From NCBI GenBank assembly GCA_910576775.1, contig CAJTJV010000007.1, positions 1 through 64,000 on the forward strand: a stretch of 64,000 nucleotides of DNA, written 5' to 3'. Positions 25,227 through 33,900 of the stretch are shown here, in pieces. The position numbers were made by a program, and so were the translations under genes. Positions within the stretch are counted from its first letter, which is position 1. Each line of letters starts with the position of its first letter. The stretch comes from an uncultured Muribaculaceae bacterium. GTDB lineage: Bacteria > Bacteroidota > Bacteroidia > Bacteroidales > Muribaculaceae. The notes beneath the pieces are model-generated. The model searched no databases. It saw only the letters and a list, made by a program, of their open reading frames with translations, and was not told where the DNA came from.

Positions 25227-28200
25227 TTATTTTTTGCTGTCTATTTCTTTAAGAAGCTCGTCGACCGCGGCTTTAAGCTGGCTGTCGACGCCTTGGACAA
25301 TCAGCTCCGGATCGTTGGCGACGCGTACATCCGGCTCGAGCTGCTGGTTTTCGAGGAAACTGCCGTCGGTGAGGCGATAGCCTACCACCGGAATGCCGTA
25401 GACAATCTCAGGGTCCTGAGTGGTTACCCAGTTGACGGACGTCATGGTGCCGGCTACAGGCATGCCGACAAGTCTGCCGAGGCCGCGGTTCTTGTAAACC
25501 CAGGGGGTGCCGTGGGCGTTCGAATAGCAGGCTTCGGACATAAGCATTATCGACGGTTTGTTCCATCTGCGAGAAGGCATGTCGCATGTTTCATCTCCGC
25601 GGATTTCCTGTGTGAAATATTTTTTACCGCTAAGCAGCACCTCTATATCCTCGTGCAGACGTCCGCCGCCGTTCCAGCGTATATCGATTACAACTCCTTC
25701 GCGGTCGTTGTATTTGCCGAGAAGGTCGGAGTATGCCTTGCGGAAGGAATCATCGCTCATGGAGCTTATGTGAATGTAGCCGAGGCGCCCGTTGGAAAGA
25801 CTGTCCACATCGTGTGCGCGCTGTTTGATCCAGCGGTCGTAGAGAAGAGAGCTTTCGCGCGACGCACCGATGGGCTTGAGGACGATATCGCGGGTCTTGC
25901 CGTCGGTGCCGCGCAGTGTGATCTGAGTACGCTTTCCGGCGCAGTCGGTGAGCAGACGGTCGACAGGCATTTCAGTTGTTATTTCTTCTCCGTTGACTTT
26001 GAGCACAATGTCACCCGGAACAACGGCCGGACTAACTGCGGAAAGTGGCGATTTGGGGAGTATTTCGGCGATTCGTGCGCCTTTCCCTTTGTAACTGAGG
26101 TCGTAGAGCGCCCCGAGGCGGGCTGTTGATACGGGAGCGTTGGAATTGGAGCCGCCCATGTAGCGGCCGCCGGTATGGCTGACGTTGAGCTCGCCGAGCC
26201 ATTCGCTGAGAAGTTCGGCAAAGTCATAGTTGTTGTTGATATGGGGGAGGAATTTGCGATAATCGGCGCTCATGGATTTCCAGTCCACGCCGTGCATGTC
26301 GGCGACATAGAAGCGTTCGGCTTCTTCGCGTTCGATGTTGTCGAAGATATATCGACGTTCGGCGACGGGGTCGAGTGTCTTGCGGGCGCTGAAACTGATT
26401 GATTTGCCGTCGGGGAATTTGCTCATCGATGAACCCAAGAGGAAGAGCTGTTTGCCGTCGCGCGTGCGGTCGAAATATCCCGAACCGCTATGGCGGCGTT
26501 TCATCTTCAGGTCTCCTTTCTCGATATCATATTCCCATATGAAAGTGCCTTGATCGGCGTTGCTGATGAAATAGAGGGTCTTGCCGTCGGCATCGACGAT
26601 GGCGTCTACAAGATCGGTCGACATGGGCGTGACGCGCACCTGTCGGTCGGAAATACCGGCAAGTTCCACTTTTATAGGCTCTACCTTGTCTTTGTCGGCT
26701 TTCTTCTTGTCATCCTTTTTATCTTTTTTGTCAGCGTCTTCTTTCTCGGCCGCCTTCTTTTCCTCTTTCTTTTTATTGTCGTAAATCTCACGTTCTTCCT
26801 TGCTCATCTTGAAGCGGTCGTAAGCTTCCTGGTTCATGAACACGAAGAAGACGTCCATCTCGGAGCCCCATGACGCATGGTTGCGCATGCCGAGGCGTTC
26901 GGATGCGAAGGCTATGGCGTTGCCGTCCATAATCCAGCGCGGTTCGGCGTCGAAATATCCGCTGTTGGTGATATTCGTTATTGAAGCGTCATCGACATTT
27001 ATGATAGCTATGTCGGAGTATGGATCGTGCTTGCGGTCGATAATCTCGAGGGCAATCCAACGTGAGTCGGGCGACCATTGGTAGCTGAAAGCACCTCCGC
27101 GGCTACGGTGGGTGGAGCCGTCGGTGAGTTGCTTCACTTTGCCGCTATCCATATCCATCATGCACAATTTGGTGCGGTCGAGGATGAAGGCGAGTTTTTT
27201 ACCGTCGGGCGACATGTCGGGTGCCGTGCGCTCGTGACCGTCGGCTTTGAAGACGGGTTCTTCGTGGATTATAGTCGCGCGTGCTAAATCAGGTTCTTCG
27301 GCTGATTTCTCAAAGGTTGCGCGATAGATGTTATATTTGCCGTCGCGTTCAGTTGTATAATAGAGAGTTGAGTCATTGCCCCAGCAGATATGTTTTTCTG
27401 CCTCGGGGGTGTCTGTAATCTGCTTTGTGGTCGGATATTCCACGGATGTGACGTAGACGTCGCCGCGGAAAAGAAGCGCGACCTGTTTGCCGTCGGGCGA
27501 TACTGTCGCGCCGGATGGACGGGACGTGCTTATTTTTCGTTTCTCGTCGGGAAAATCGGCATTGATGCTAACTTTCACTTTCGCAGGCTTGCCTCCATCT
27601 GTCATTGTATATATCTCGCCGTCGTATGTGAAGGCGAGAGTGCCGTTGTCGGCGCGGCTGAGGAAGCGTACGGGATGCTTTTTGAAATTTGTTATGGCTT
27701 TGGCATCGGCGGGATTGCTCTTGGGGGCACGGTAGACGTTGAGCGATTTCTGAGGCGCCCGCTCGCTGAGAAAATATATATGGTCGGCGGTCTCTATCGG
27801 GTCGAGGTCTTCACCGGGTTTGTCGATAAGCAGCTGATGCTTGCCCGTGGCAGGAGTATAGCGCCAGATGTCGCGGGTCACACCGGATGTGTGGTGTTTG
27901 CGCCATGTGTCCTCGAAACCTTTGACATCCTGGTAAAGGAAGCTTTTGCCGTCGGGCGCCCAGCTTATGGCTCTGGCGGGAGTGGCAAGCAGCTGTGTCG
28001 GTGCGCCGCCGTCGACGCTGACACTATACACTTCGCTCATGCGCCCCGAAGGATAGAGGGCGCTTGAGGCCGGATCCTGGATGGAGGCGGTATAGAGGAT
28101 GGCTTTGCCGTCGGGCGTGAAGCTTTCGGGTGTCTCGCCGGCGGAATTGAAGGTGAGCTGCTTCCAGTCTGAGAGATTGCCGTCGACTTTGAGTGTGAAT

Positions 28201-28469
28201 ATGTCGAAATTGCCGTTGCGGTCGGATGCGAAGGCTATGGTCTTGCTGTCCGGACTCCACACGGGGCTGCTTTCGTAGGATGGCTGCGATGTAAGGCGCC
28301 GGGCTTCCCCGCCCCCGGTTGCTACTGTGAAGATGTCGCCTTTGTATGTGAATACGATAGTCTTTCCGTCGGGAGATATTTTTGCGTCGCGGAGCCATAA
28401 TGGTGCTTCTGCGGCATAGCTTCCCGCGTATGCGCCAAGAAGCAGGTAACAGGCAATTAGCTTTTTCAT
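25227..28469 (-). CDS. Tricorn-like S41 family protease, secreted
   Basis: The 1080-residue protein starts with a signal peptide (MKKLIACYLLLGAYAGSYA). Residues about 25-560 carry repeated TolB/WD40-like beta-propeller blades (WSPDSKTIAFASDRNGNFD and similar), followed by a Lys/Glu/Asp-rich linker near residues 565-600. The C-terminal half has a PDZ-like domain (PGDIVLKVNGEEI) and an S41 peptidase core, with MLMSEACYSNAHGTPWVYKN supplying the likely nucleophilic Ser. Family members trim peptides or proteins in the periplasm. All parts are present, so it should be active. Confidence 0.88.
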   Translation of the reverse strand: MKKLIACYLLLGAYAGSYAAEAPLWLRDAKISPDGKTIVFTYKGDIFTVATGGGEARRLTSQPSYESSPVWSPDSKTIAFASDRNGNFDIFTLKVDGNLSDWKQLTFNSAGETPESFTPDGKAILYTASIQDPASSALYPSGRMSEVYSVSVDGGAPTQLLATPARAISWAPDGKSFLYQDVKGFEDTWRKHHTSGVTRDIWRYTPATGKHQLLIDKPGEDLDPIETADHIYFLSERAPQKSLNVYRAPKSNPADAKAITNFKKHPVRFLSRADNGTLAFTYDGEIYTMTDGGKPAKVKVSINADFPDEKRKISTSRPSGATVSPDGKQVALLFRGDVYVTSVEYPTTKQITDTPEAEKHICWGNDSTLYYTTERDGKYNIYRATFEKSAEEPDLARATIIHEEPVFKADGHERTAPDMSPDGKKLAFILDRTKLCMMDMDSGKVKQLTDGSTHRSRGGAFSYQWSPDSRWIALEIIDRKHDPYSDIAIINVDDASITNITNSGYFDAEPRWIMDGNAIAFASERLGMRNHASWGSEMDVFFVFMNQEAYDRFKMSKEEREIYDNKKKEEKKAAEKEDADKKDKKDDKKKADKDKVEPIKVELAGISDRQVRVTPMSTDLVDAIVDADGKTLYFISNADQGTFIWEYDIEKGDLKMKRRHSGSGYFDRTRDGKQLFLLGSSMSKFPDGKSISFSARKTLDPVAERRYIFDNIEREEAERFYVADMHGVDWKSMSADYRKFLPHINNNYDFAELLSEWLGELNVSHTGGRYMGGSNSNAPVSTARLGALYDLSYKGKGARIAEILPKSPLSAVSPAVVPGDIVLKVNGEEITTEMPVDRLLTDCAGKRTQITLRGTDGKTRDIVLKPIGASRESSLLYDRWIKQRAHDVDSLSNGRLGYIHISSMSDDSFRKAYSDLLGKYNDREGVVIDIRWNGGGRLHEDIEVLLSGKKYFTQEIRGDETCDMPSRRWNKPSIMLMSEACYSNAHGTPWVYKNRGLGRLVGMPVAGTMTSVNWVTTQDPEIVYGIPVVGYRLTDGSFLENQQLEPDVRVANDPELIVQGVDSQLKAAVDELLKEIDSKK

Positions 28470-28501
28470 ATATGAAATGCGGATTTATTCATTTTAATTT
28501 G

Positions 28502-28509
28502 CAAATTTA
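28502..28509 (-). promoter_or_regulatory. Putative promoter -7 element of the tricorn-like gene
   Basis: TAAATTTG on the minus strand fits TAnnTTTG and ends 32 nt before the ATG at 28469. The nearest TTTG lies 23 nt upstream, slightly too far for the usual spacing. Confidence 0.5.
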
Positions 28510-28604
28510 ACTATTTGAAAATTAGAAATCCGCAAAACCCGGTTAAAAAACGAAAAAACGCCAAAGTTTTGAATCCTGATTTGGGCTCCGGTAATGTATT
28601 GCCC

Positions 28605-28664
28605 CTCGGCTCTTACATTTAAGAATGCTTTAATATTTCAATATCGATGTACTCGAATAGTTAT
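28605..28664 (+). repeat. 60-nt dispersed repeat, copy B
   Basis: Matches the reverse complement of 9691-9750 at 53 of 60 positions with no gap. The downstream sequences differ between the copies apart from a short CTTGCA. Confidence 0.8.
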
Positions 28665-28689
28665 CATCATCTTGCAGACTCAAATGAAA

Positions 28690-28890
28690 GAGCCGTATGT
28701 GTGTGCCGTATCGCGGCGACACATACGGCTCGGGCAAGGCTCGTAATATACGTGTGATGCCTGAAGGGCATCGATTCATCTAATAGCCGGGTACACCGAA
28801 GCCATGCTGAGGTGTGCCCGGACATGATTTCCCGCACAAACTGTCCGACAGGACACGGATTCCAACCGGCACGATGCGTCCGGTGTCCTG
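28690..28890. ncRNA. Candidate structured element of four consecutive hairpins
   Basis: Inverted repeats: GAGCCGTATGTGT 28690-28702 with 28719-28731 (13 bp, perfect); GATGCC 28756-28761 with 28767-28772; CCGGGTACACC 28787-28797 with 28811-28821 (one T-G pair); CAGGACAC 28849-28856 with 28883-28890, with extra GGA/TCC pairing. This density is unusual for an intergenic spacer. It could be a structured RNA, a REP-like mobile repeat or a tandem of terminators. Confidence 0.4.
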
Positions 28891-28991
28891 CGTACACATC
28901 TTGCTATCGTCGCAATTGGTCTTCCGAGCACTAAAAAGCTATGCTGCTCCGGTCGTATCTGGTGTATGCAGGGTTAAATGAAACGGTGCTG

Positions 28992-29912
28992 TCAGGGAAG
29001 CTCGATGGTTGCGCGGACGGGGAAATGGTCGGATGGCGTGCGGGCTTCGACCTTATCCATTTTGACAACATCGGGGGCGTCGACAACAGTTATGGCACCG
29101 TAGGTGCCGTCGGCTGTGCGGTAAGTGTCGGTTAGAATACCGTATTTGAGGACTTTTATTTCAGGCGACACAAAAATGTGGTCGATACGTTCTCTGGAGA
29201 ATGCATCCGGATGCCAGTTGTTGAAAGTGCCTACAGGAGCATATACGAATTCAGCTGCGGTGTATGAATCCTTGAGTTTCCCGTCGGCGATGATGCTGGC
29301 ATATGCGTCGCTTGTCTGGTCGACATTGAAATCGCCGGTAAGGATGGCCTGCAGTTCAGTGCCGAATTCTTTCATCTTCTTTTTTATAAGTTTCGCACTT
29401 TCTATGCGGGCCACTTTTCCGATATGATCCATGTGGAGATTGAAATAGAGAAATTCGCGTCCCGAAGGTTTGTGGCGGAATTTGCCCCAGGTACATATCC
29501 GTATGCAGGCGGCGTCCCATCCGAGGTTGGGTTTTGTGGTATCTTCTGCAAGCCAGAAATCTCCGTGGTCGAGAAGATCGAACATGTCGGTGCGGTAGAA
29601 TATGGCGGAAGTCTCGCCACCGTCTTTGCCGTCGTCACGTCCGACACCGATATAGGCATATCCCGGCATCAATTTCAGCAGGTCGTTGAGTTGGTGCTTG
29701 TATCCTTCCTGGGTGCCGAAAATGTCGAAATCGTGGAATTGCACAAGTTGTGCTATCATGGGCGAACGGCGCTGCCAAGTGTCGCCCCGCAGGGAGTCGC
29801 TGCTGTGGTATAGACGGATATTGTAGGTCGCGGCATTGAATCGGGCCGGTTCGGAAGCGAAAGCGGTTATGGTTATGAGAATTGCCGCCAGAATACTTGT
29901 GAGGTGTTTCAT
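28992..29912 (-). CDS. Endonuclease/exonuclease/phosphatase-family protein, exported
   Basis: The 306-residue protein has an N-terminal signal peptide (MKHLTSILAAILITITAFA) and the DNase I-like fold motifs: RFNAATYNIRLY, IFGTQEGYKHQLNDLL with the metal-binding Glu, FNLHMDHIGKVARIESAKLI, LTGDFNVDQTSD, and a C-terminal SDHFPVRATIEL with the catalytic His. Exported relatives often act as phosphodiesterases on lipids or small molecules rather than DNA. It lies 12 nt after the DUF4923 gene and ends the polysaccharide-dehydratase transcript. Confidence 0.88.
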   Translation of the reverse strand: MKHLTSILAAILITITAFASEPARFNAATYNIRLYHSSDSLRGDTWQRRSPMIAQLVQFHDFDIFGTQEGYKHQLNDLLKLMPGYAYIGVGRDDGKDGGETSAIFYRTDMFDLLDHGDFWLAEDTTKPNLGWDAACIRICTWGKFRHKPSGREFLYFNLHMDHIGKVARIESAKLIKKKMKEFGTELQAILTGDFNVDQTSDAYASIIADGKLKDSYTAAEFVYAPVGTFNNWHPDAFSRERIDHIFVSPEIKVLKYGILTDTYRTADGTYGAITVVDAPDVVKMDKVEARTPSDHFPVRATIELP

Positions 29913-29924
29913 GGTAATGGACGG

Positions 29925-30581
29925 TTAGTTCCCCTGCAATTTGAAGCCCATGTAGATGCCTTCATATGAGCCGAGCAGCGAGCTTATTGCATTCAGGGTC
30001 GAGATGTTTAATTTTGATGAAATCTGAGTGAGTATGTTTACGAGTTTTGTAGCGTCGAAGGTGAGGTTGAGCTGTTTGCCGCTTTTTGTAGCGTTTGCGT
30101 TTACTTTGCCGAGAGGAATTTTTTTGAATGCGCTGAAATTGAACACGAGCTGCTCGCCGTCTTTCTCAATAACTCCGGAAAGAACAAGAACACCGAGTTT
30201 GAGCGTGAAATTGTGTTCGGCATCTACAGTAAGAGTTGTCTTGTTGAATCCGAGACGGTTATAGTAAGGGGCAAGTTTGTTTTCCACGACAGTCGCTGCG
30301 CCGGCTCCACCGATTTTCTTGAGTGCGTTGTCGCTTTCGAAAGAGACTGCCGGGCTTTTGTAGTTCCATGTGCCTACGAGGTCGTCGACGGAAAAGCCGC
30401 TGTTTGCAGTTACATTGTTCAGAAGGTCGCCGAGTGCGCCGAGACCGCCCGACGAAGAGTTGTCGCCTGAGCCGGAGAGTGCCGAGCCGATTTTACCGAG
30501 AATATCGTTGGGATCTGCCGCATGCATATGCATCGGAACTGTAAATACCGCCAATGCTAATATAATTCTGAAAAGTTTCAT
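29925..30581 (-). CDS. DUF4923 family exported protein
   Basis: With the ATG at 30581 the product has 218 residues and begins with a signal peptide (MKLFRIILALAVFTVPMHMH, cut after HAA). A Gly/Ser-rich stretch (about residues 35-55) precedes the conserved domain, which shows VDDLVGTWNYKSPAVSFESD, the hallmark of DUF4923. The rest is a lipocalin/BLF-like pattern of beta strands (FTLKLGVLVLSGVIEKDGEQ). Function is unknown; periplasmic or outer-membrane-associated. The gene sits 13 nt after the dehydratase stop. Confidence 0.8.
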   Translation of the reverse strand: MKLFRIILALAVFTVPMHMHAADPNDILGKIGSALSGSGDNSSSGGLGALGDLLNNVTANSGFSVDDLVGTWNYKSPAVSFESDNALKKIGGAGAATVVENKLAPYYNRLGFNKTTLTVDAEHNFTLKLGVLVLSGVIEKDGEQLVFNFSAFKKIPLGKVNANATKSGKQLNLTFDATKLVNILTQISSKLNISTLNAISSLLGSYEGIYMGFKLQGN

Positions 30582-30594
30582 TGTGTTGTGATAA

Positions 30595-32601
30595 TTATCT
30601 GACGTTGCCGACATTTATTTCAATTTCGTGCATACAGAGATCTTCTGTCTCGCTTTTGATTTCGCTGTCGACCTGTGCCCATTGTGAGTTGTTGGATTTA
30701 TATTCGGGCACCATATGCTTCATTTCCGCCACGATATCGTGTGATACGGCTTTGTCGAGGCTGTTGTGCAGACGTTCGAGATGTTCGACAACGTCCCGGT
30801 AGTCGTAGATACGCACTCTGGCAATCATGATTTTTTTGTGGTGGGTGGCAATGGTGTGTTCGCGTTCGTTGAGAAGCTCCTCGTATAGTTTTTCTCCGGG
30901 ACGCAGCCCTGTTTCTTTGATCTCTATGTCTTTTCCGGGTTTTAGTCCGGAGAGCGATATCATGCGTGTCGCCAGATCCCAGATCTTCACCGGTTCTCCC
31001 ATATCGAACACATATATCTCTCCGCCTTGTCCCATCACTCCGGCGTCGAGCACCAGAGAGCAGGCTTCGGGAATGGTCATGAAATAGCGGATAATGTCGC
31101 GGTGGGTGATTGTTACAGGCCCCCCCCCCTCTATCTGTTTGCGGAACAATGGAATGACGGATCCGTTGGAACCGAGGACATTGCCGAAACGCGTGGTTAT
31201 GAAACGTGTGGCGGGTCGTTCGGAATATCGGCGCTGATAGTGGAACAGCGACTGTACGTATATTTCCGCGATACGTTTCGATGCTCCCATTACGTTGGTG
31301 GGATTGACTGCTTTGTCGGTGGAAATCATCACGAATTTTTCAACACCGTATTTTACCGATAGATCGGCCATGTTCTTTGTGCCGAATACATTCGTGAGAA
31401 CAGCTTCCGAGGGGTTTCGCTCCATCATCGGCACGTGCTTGTAGGCTGCGGCGTGGAAAACGTAGCGCGGGTGGTATTTCTGGAATGCGTGTTCCATTCG
31501 GTCGCGGTTGGTGACGTCGCCTATGTAGAGGTGTATGCGTATCTGCGGATATTTGCTTTCAAGTTCGAGCTGCATGTCGTGCATAGGCGTTTCGGCCTGA
31601 TCGAGGAGTACGACGTCGCGAGCCTCGAGTTCCGCTACCTGGCGGACTATCTCACTGCCGATTGAGCCTGCGGCACCTGTCACCATCACTGTCTGACCCT
31701 TGATGAATGTGCGTAGTGCCGGATTGTTTGTCTTTATAGGCTCTCTGCCGAGTAGATCTTCTATGCGGATGCTCTGTACGTGTTGCGACAGTTTCGGCAT
31801 TGATTTGTTGTTCATGTCGAACTCTTCGACCTGGTTGAGCATCAGAAGCTTGATGTGATTGCGGAGGAAGACATCTGCGATACCGTCGCGCATGATTTCC
31901 ATCTGTGTGGAGAGAAAAAGAAGAGTGTCGCAGTTGTATTTCTCGAATATCTCGGGTACAGTGTCCGGGTCGTAGTCTATGATGGATATTCCGTTCACGA
32001 CGTTCTTGGCGTTGTTCTTCGACAGGCTCAGGAGCGCCACGGGGTTAAAGTTGCCTTCGAATTCGTTTTTGAGAGCTGTGGCGAGGTAGAAGGAGTTGAT
32101 GGCCGAGCCGAGGACGATGACTCGCTGCTTTTTGGACGTGCTTCCCGATAATGTCCTGTAGATGTACTTTATGGACAGTCGCATCAGGAGCATCAGGGCG
32201 AATATGAACATCCCGAGGGTGAATATATTCCAGAAAGAGAAGATGAAACTGCCTTTTATAAAATATGTCAGGATTGAGATGCCGACGAGAACACAGGTAG
32301 ACAGAATAATAAGAAGAACTATTTTGTACGTATCCTCAATTACTGACAGACGTATGATATAGCGGCTTGTGCCAAGGACGAGTGACATAATGCCGTACAC
32401 GCCGAATGACAATACTGCTTTCAGAGCCGGTTCATGTGCCAGAGGGATATCACCGTTTCCCTGAATTCCGAAATAGAATGTCAGAATGCTGCAAAAAGCC
32501 ATGACTGCCAGATCGGCGAGAAATACCATCCATCTTGGTGAAGGTCGGTTCAGAAATGTCTGTATAATGTTGGAGTTCGAAATAGTATTTTTTAAATCCA
32601 T
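30595..32601 (-). CDS. Membrane nucleotide-sugar 4,6-dehydratase (CapD/WbpM/FlaA1-like)
   Basis: Using the ATG at 32601, the 668-residue protein has four N-terminal membrane helices (about residues 25-160), a first Rossmann-like domain (QRVIVLGSAINSFYLATALK) and a C-terminal SDR domain (VMVTGAAGSIGSEIVRQVAE, then ISTDKAVNPTNVMGASKRIA, where Met replaces the usual Tyr as in WbpM). Such enzymes convert UDP-GlcNAc to the 4-keto-6-deoxy sugar for capsule or O-antigen. Near residue 491 a run of ten G (C at 31120-31129 on +) encodes EGGGP, a possible slippage site. The reading frame is intact here. Confidence 0.9.
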   Translation of the reverse strand: MDLKNTISNSNIIQTFLNRPSPRWMVFLADLAVMAFCSILTFYFGIQGNGDIPLAHEPALKAVLSFGVYGIMSLVLGTSRYIIRLSVIEDTYKIVLLIILSTCVLVGISILTYFIKGSFIFSFWNIFTLGMFIFALMLLMRLSIKYIYRTLSGSTSKKQRVIVLGSAINSFYLATALKNEFEGNFNPVALLSLSKNNAKNVVNGISIIDYDPDTVPEIFEKYNCDTLLFLSTQMEIMRDGIADVFLRNHIKLLMLNQVEEFDMNNKSMPKLSQHVQSIRIEDLLGREPIKTNNPALRTFIKGQTVMVTGAAGSIGSEIVRQVAELEARDVVLLDQAETPMHDMQLELESKYPQIRIHLYIGDVTNRDRMEHAFQKYHPRYVFHAAAYKHVPMMERNPSEAVLTNVFGTKNMADLSVKYGVEKFVMISTDKAVNPTNVMGASKRIAEIYVQSLFHYQRRYSERPATRFITTRFGNVLGSNGSVIPLFRKQIEGGGPVTITHRDIIRYFMTIPEACSLVLDAGVMGQGGEIYVFDMGEPVKIWDLATRMISLSGLKPGKDIEIKETGLRPGEKLYEELLNEREHTIATHHKKIMIARVRIYDYRDVVEHLERLHNSLDKAVSHDIVAEMKHMVPEYKSNNSQWAQVDSEIKSETEDLCMHEIEINVGNVR
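31120..31129 (-). repeat. Homopolymeric G10 tract inside the dehydratase gene
   Basis: Ten C on the + strand (ten G in the coding strand) lie within the codons for EGGGP. A change of one base would shift the frame and remove the C-terminal quarter of the SDR domain. Confidence 0.8.
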
Positions 32602-32651
32602 ACGATATATATAAATTATGACATCTTCAATAACCACAGGTGATGCGAGTG

Positions 32652-32682
32652 CAAAATTAGTGCTTATTTACCATTTATCAAA
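32652..32682 (-). promoter_or_regulatory. Promoter of the polysaccharide dehydratase operon
   Basis: TTTG (32682-32679), a 19-nt spacer and TAATTTTG (32659-32652) on the minus strand, about 50 nt before the ATG at 32601. Confidence 0.75.
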
Positions 32683-32737
32683 AAGAAAATCATATCTTTG
32701 TGTAGATTGTGCATTTGCAGGGTTGTACATATAAAAA

Positions 32738-32758
32738 AGTCCCGGCGCCGCCGGGACT
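32738..32758 (-). terminator. Minus-strand terminator, probably the ancestral gdhA terminator
   Basis: AGTCCCGGC (32738-32746) pairs with GCCGGGACT (32750-32758) around a 3-nt loop. On the minus strand the stem is followed by a run of T (complement of the A run at 32733-32738). It lies 26 nt beyond the orphan gdhA 3' end. Confidence 0.8.
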
Positions 32759-32783
32759 CCTTTATATATTTTATCGAATGTTC

Positions 32784-32842
32784 AGAGTACGCCCTGCGCC
32801 ATCATGGCTTCGGCGACTTTCATGAAGCCGGCGATGTTGGCA
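32784..32842 (-). pseudogene. Duplicated 3' end of gdhA
   Basis: These 59 nt match 33969-34027 (the 3' end of intact gdhA) at 58 positions. Read on the minus strand they encode the last residues of GdhA, ending MAQGVL then a stop. The only mismatch is the codon change GTA/ATA, and the stop codon is TGA here instead of TAA. The homology stops abruptly at about 32843, so this is a remnant left by an insertion or duplication. Confidence 0.85.
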
Positions 32843-32996
32843 ACGCATAGGTTGCAATTGGAACGTTGTATTTCAACGAGTTTATATTCGACTGAAGATA
32901 CTTAAGAAATAGTATCGGACAATAAGCGGTTGTAAATAGGAATTTCCTAATGATGAATTGAAAGATGTTTAAATAATGTTAAATCGCAAACATAGC

Positions 32997-33027
32997 TTTG
33001 AAATATGTAATAAAAACGTTATATTTG
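32997..33027 (+). promoter_or_regulatory. Promoter in front of the decayed C10 protease gene
   Basis: TTTG (32997-33000), a 19-nt spacer and TATATTTG (33020-33027), 22 nt before the ATG at 33050. It is intact and could still drive the downstream lipoprotein gene. Confidence 0.75.
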
Positions 33028-33049
33028 GAGCGGATTAAAAAATATTGCC

Positions 33050-33390
33050 ATGAAACAAATTGTGTTAATTGTGCTTGGTGTTCTCTTATTATTTTCATGT
33101 GAGCATAGGGAGGATTTAGAGTGCTCATTACAAGCTAAATTCTGTGAGAATAAGATTCAAGACAGGATTGGTCTTTCCCCGGATATTGAAGAACTGTCTG
33201 TTAATGATGCTAAAATTGTAGCGACCGTTTTTACAAATAGTGGAAACAAATCAAGATCAGAATCGGATTTTATCATATGAATTGGGGATGGGGTGGCCGA
33301 CATGACGGTGGTTATAATGAAGGAGGGTTATTTGTCAATGGCACTAACTATAATTACCGACGCACGGATATGATAATTACAAAACCTTGA
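33050..33390 (+). pseudogene. Decayed C10 (streptopain-like) cysteine protease
   Basis: The first part (33050-33280) encodes a lipoprotein signal (VLLLFSC with Cys17) and the start of a C10 propeptide (IEELSVNDAKIVATVFTNSG). Directly afterwards, in another frame, 33268-33390 encodes GFYHMNWGWGGRHDGGYNEG and a tail ending NYNYRRTDMIITKP, which resembles the C-terminus of streptopain-type proteases with its NWGW motif. About the whole catalytic core, including the Cys and His, is missing. This looks like an internal deletion plus frameshift. The assignment is by motif recognition only. Confidence 0.7.
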
Positions 33391-33402
33391 TATCTTGATA
33401 TT

Positions 33403-33870
33403 ATGATGAAACAAGTTGTTTTTTACATTATTCTTGCATGTATGGTGATTCTTGCCGGTTGTGAGCGAACTATAGGACCGTCTTTCGGACCGACAGATTA
33501 CTCTGGAGTACAATATAAGTTCGATGGAAAATGCTGGGAAGAAGTGCAGGGACGTGTTATTGAAATAAATTCGATGCAAAATAATCCTGTATTGGAGTTT
33601 AGAACAATTGGAGTAATATCTGTAGAAAACCTCTCCGGCGATATGGAGTGCTTGCTATTGGATTCACTTAAAATCGAAGACTATAAAATAAAAAATGAAC
33701 CGGATGAGGTTGTTTACCGTAACAGGGACGAATTGATGTATTATTATTTGCAACGCGTTCGGGTTATAAGTACTCAAGTAACTCAACCTGCTACAGTTAA
33801 GGTGCGTTTTAATAGATGCATATCATATGGGTGGCCTACATATACAGATTGTACTCTGATACTCAAATAA
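33403..33870 (+). CDS. Small lipoprotein of unknown function
   Basis: The 155-residue product has a lipoprotein signal (VVFYIILACMVILAGC with Cys20) and a beta-rich mature part (YKFDGKCWEEVQGRVIEINS and VISVENLSGDMECLLLDSLK). I do not recognise a family. It starts 12 nt after the remains of the C10 protease and shares its promoter. In Bacteroides fragilis C10 proteases are encoded with small inhibitor proteins (Spi), so this may be a former partner or inhibitor, but no sequence match to Spi can be claimed. The base composition is noticeably richer in A/T than the neighbours. Confidence 0.7.
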   Translation: MMKQVVFYIILACMVILAGCERTIGPSFGPTDYSGVQYKFDGKCWEEVQGRVIEINSMQNNPVLEFRTIGVISVENLSGDMECLLLDSLKIEDYKIKNEPDEVVYRNRDELMYYYLQRVRVISTQVTQPATVKVRFNRCISYGWPTYTDCTLILK

Positions 33871-33900
33871 ACTGCAAGGTCGAATTTGTGGGAACAAATA

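Larger units (their letters stand above)
28470..28991. other. Hairpin-rich intergenic region of 522 nt
   Basis: This region contains the promoter of the tricorn-like gene, one copy of a 60-nt dispersed repeat (28605-28664), a 36-codon plus-strand ORF (28647-28757) and a run of four inverted repeats between 28690 and 28890. No tRNA or named riboswitch is recognised. Confidence 0.6.
32638..33049. other. Intergenic region with ancestral gdhA end and insertion edge
   Basis: From left to right it holds the dehydratase promoter, a minus-strand terminator (32738-32758), a 59-nt copy of the gdhA 3' end (32784-32842), about 150 nt of AT-rich sequence without recognisable features, and the promoter of the decayed C10 protease gene (32997-33027). 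Confidence 0.65.

Noticed and set aside
28667..28897. A 76-codon minus-strand frame in the hairpin-rich spacer
   Set aside because: It lies across four inverted repeats, has many Arg/His/Cys residues and no start signal. A structured repeat explains the sequence better.
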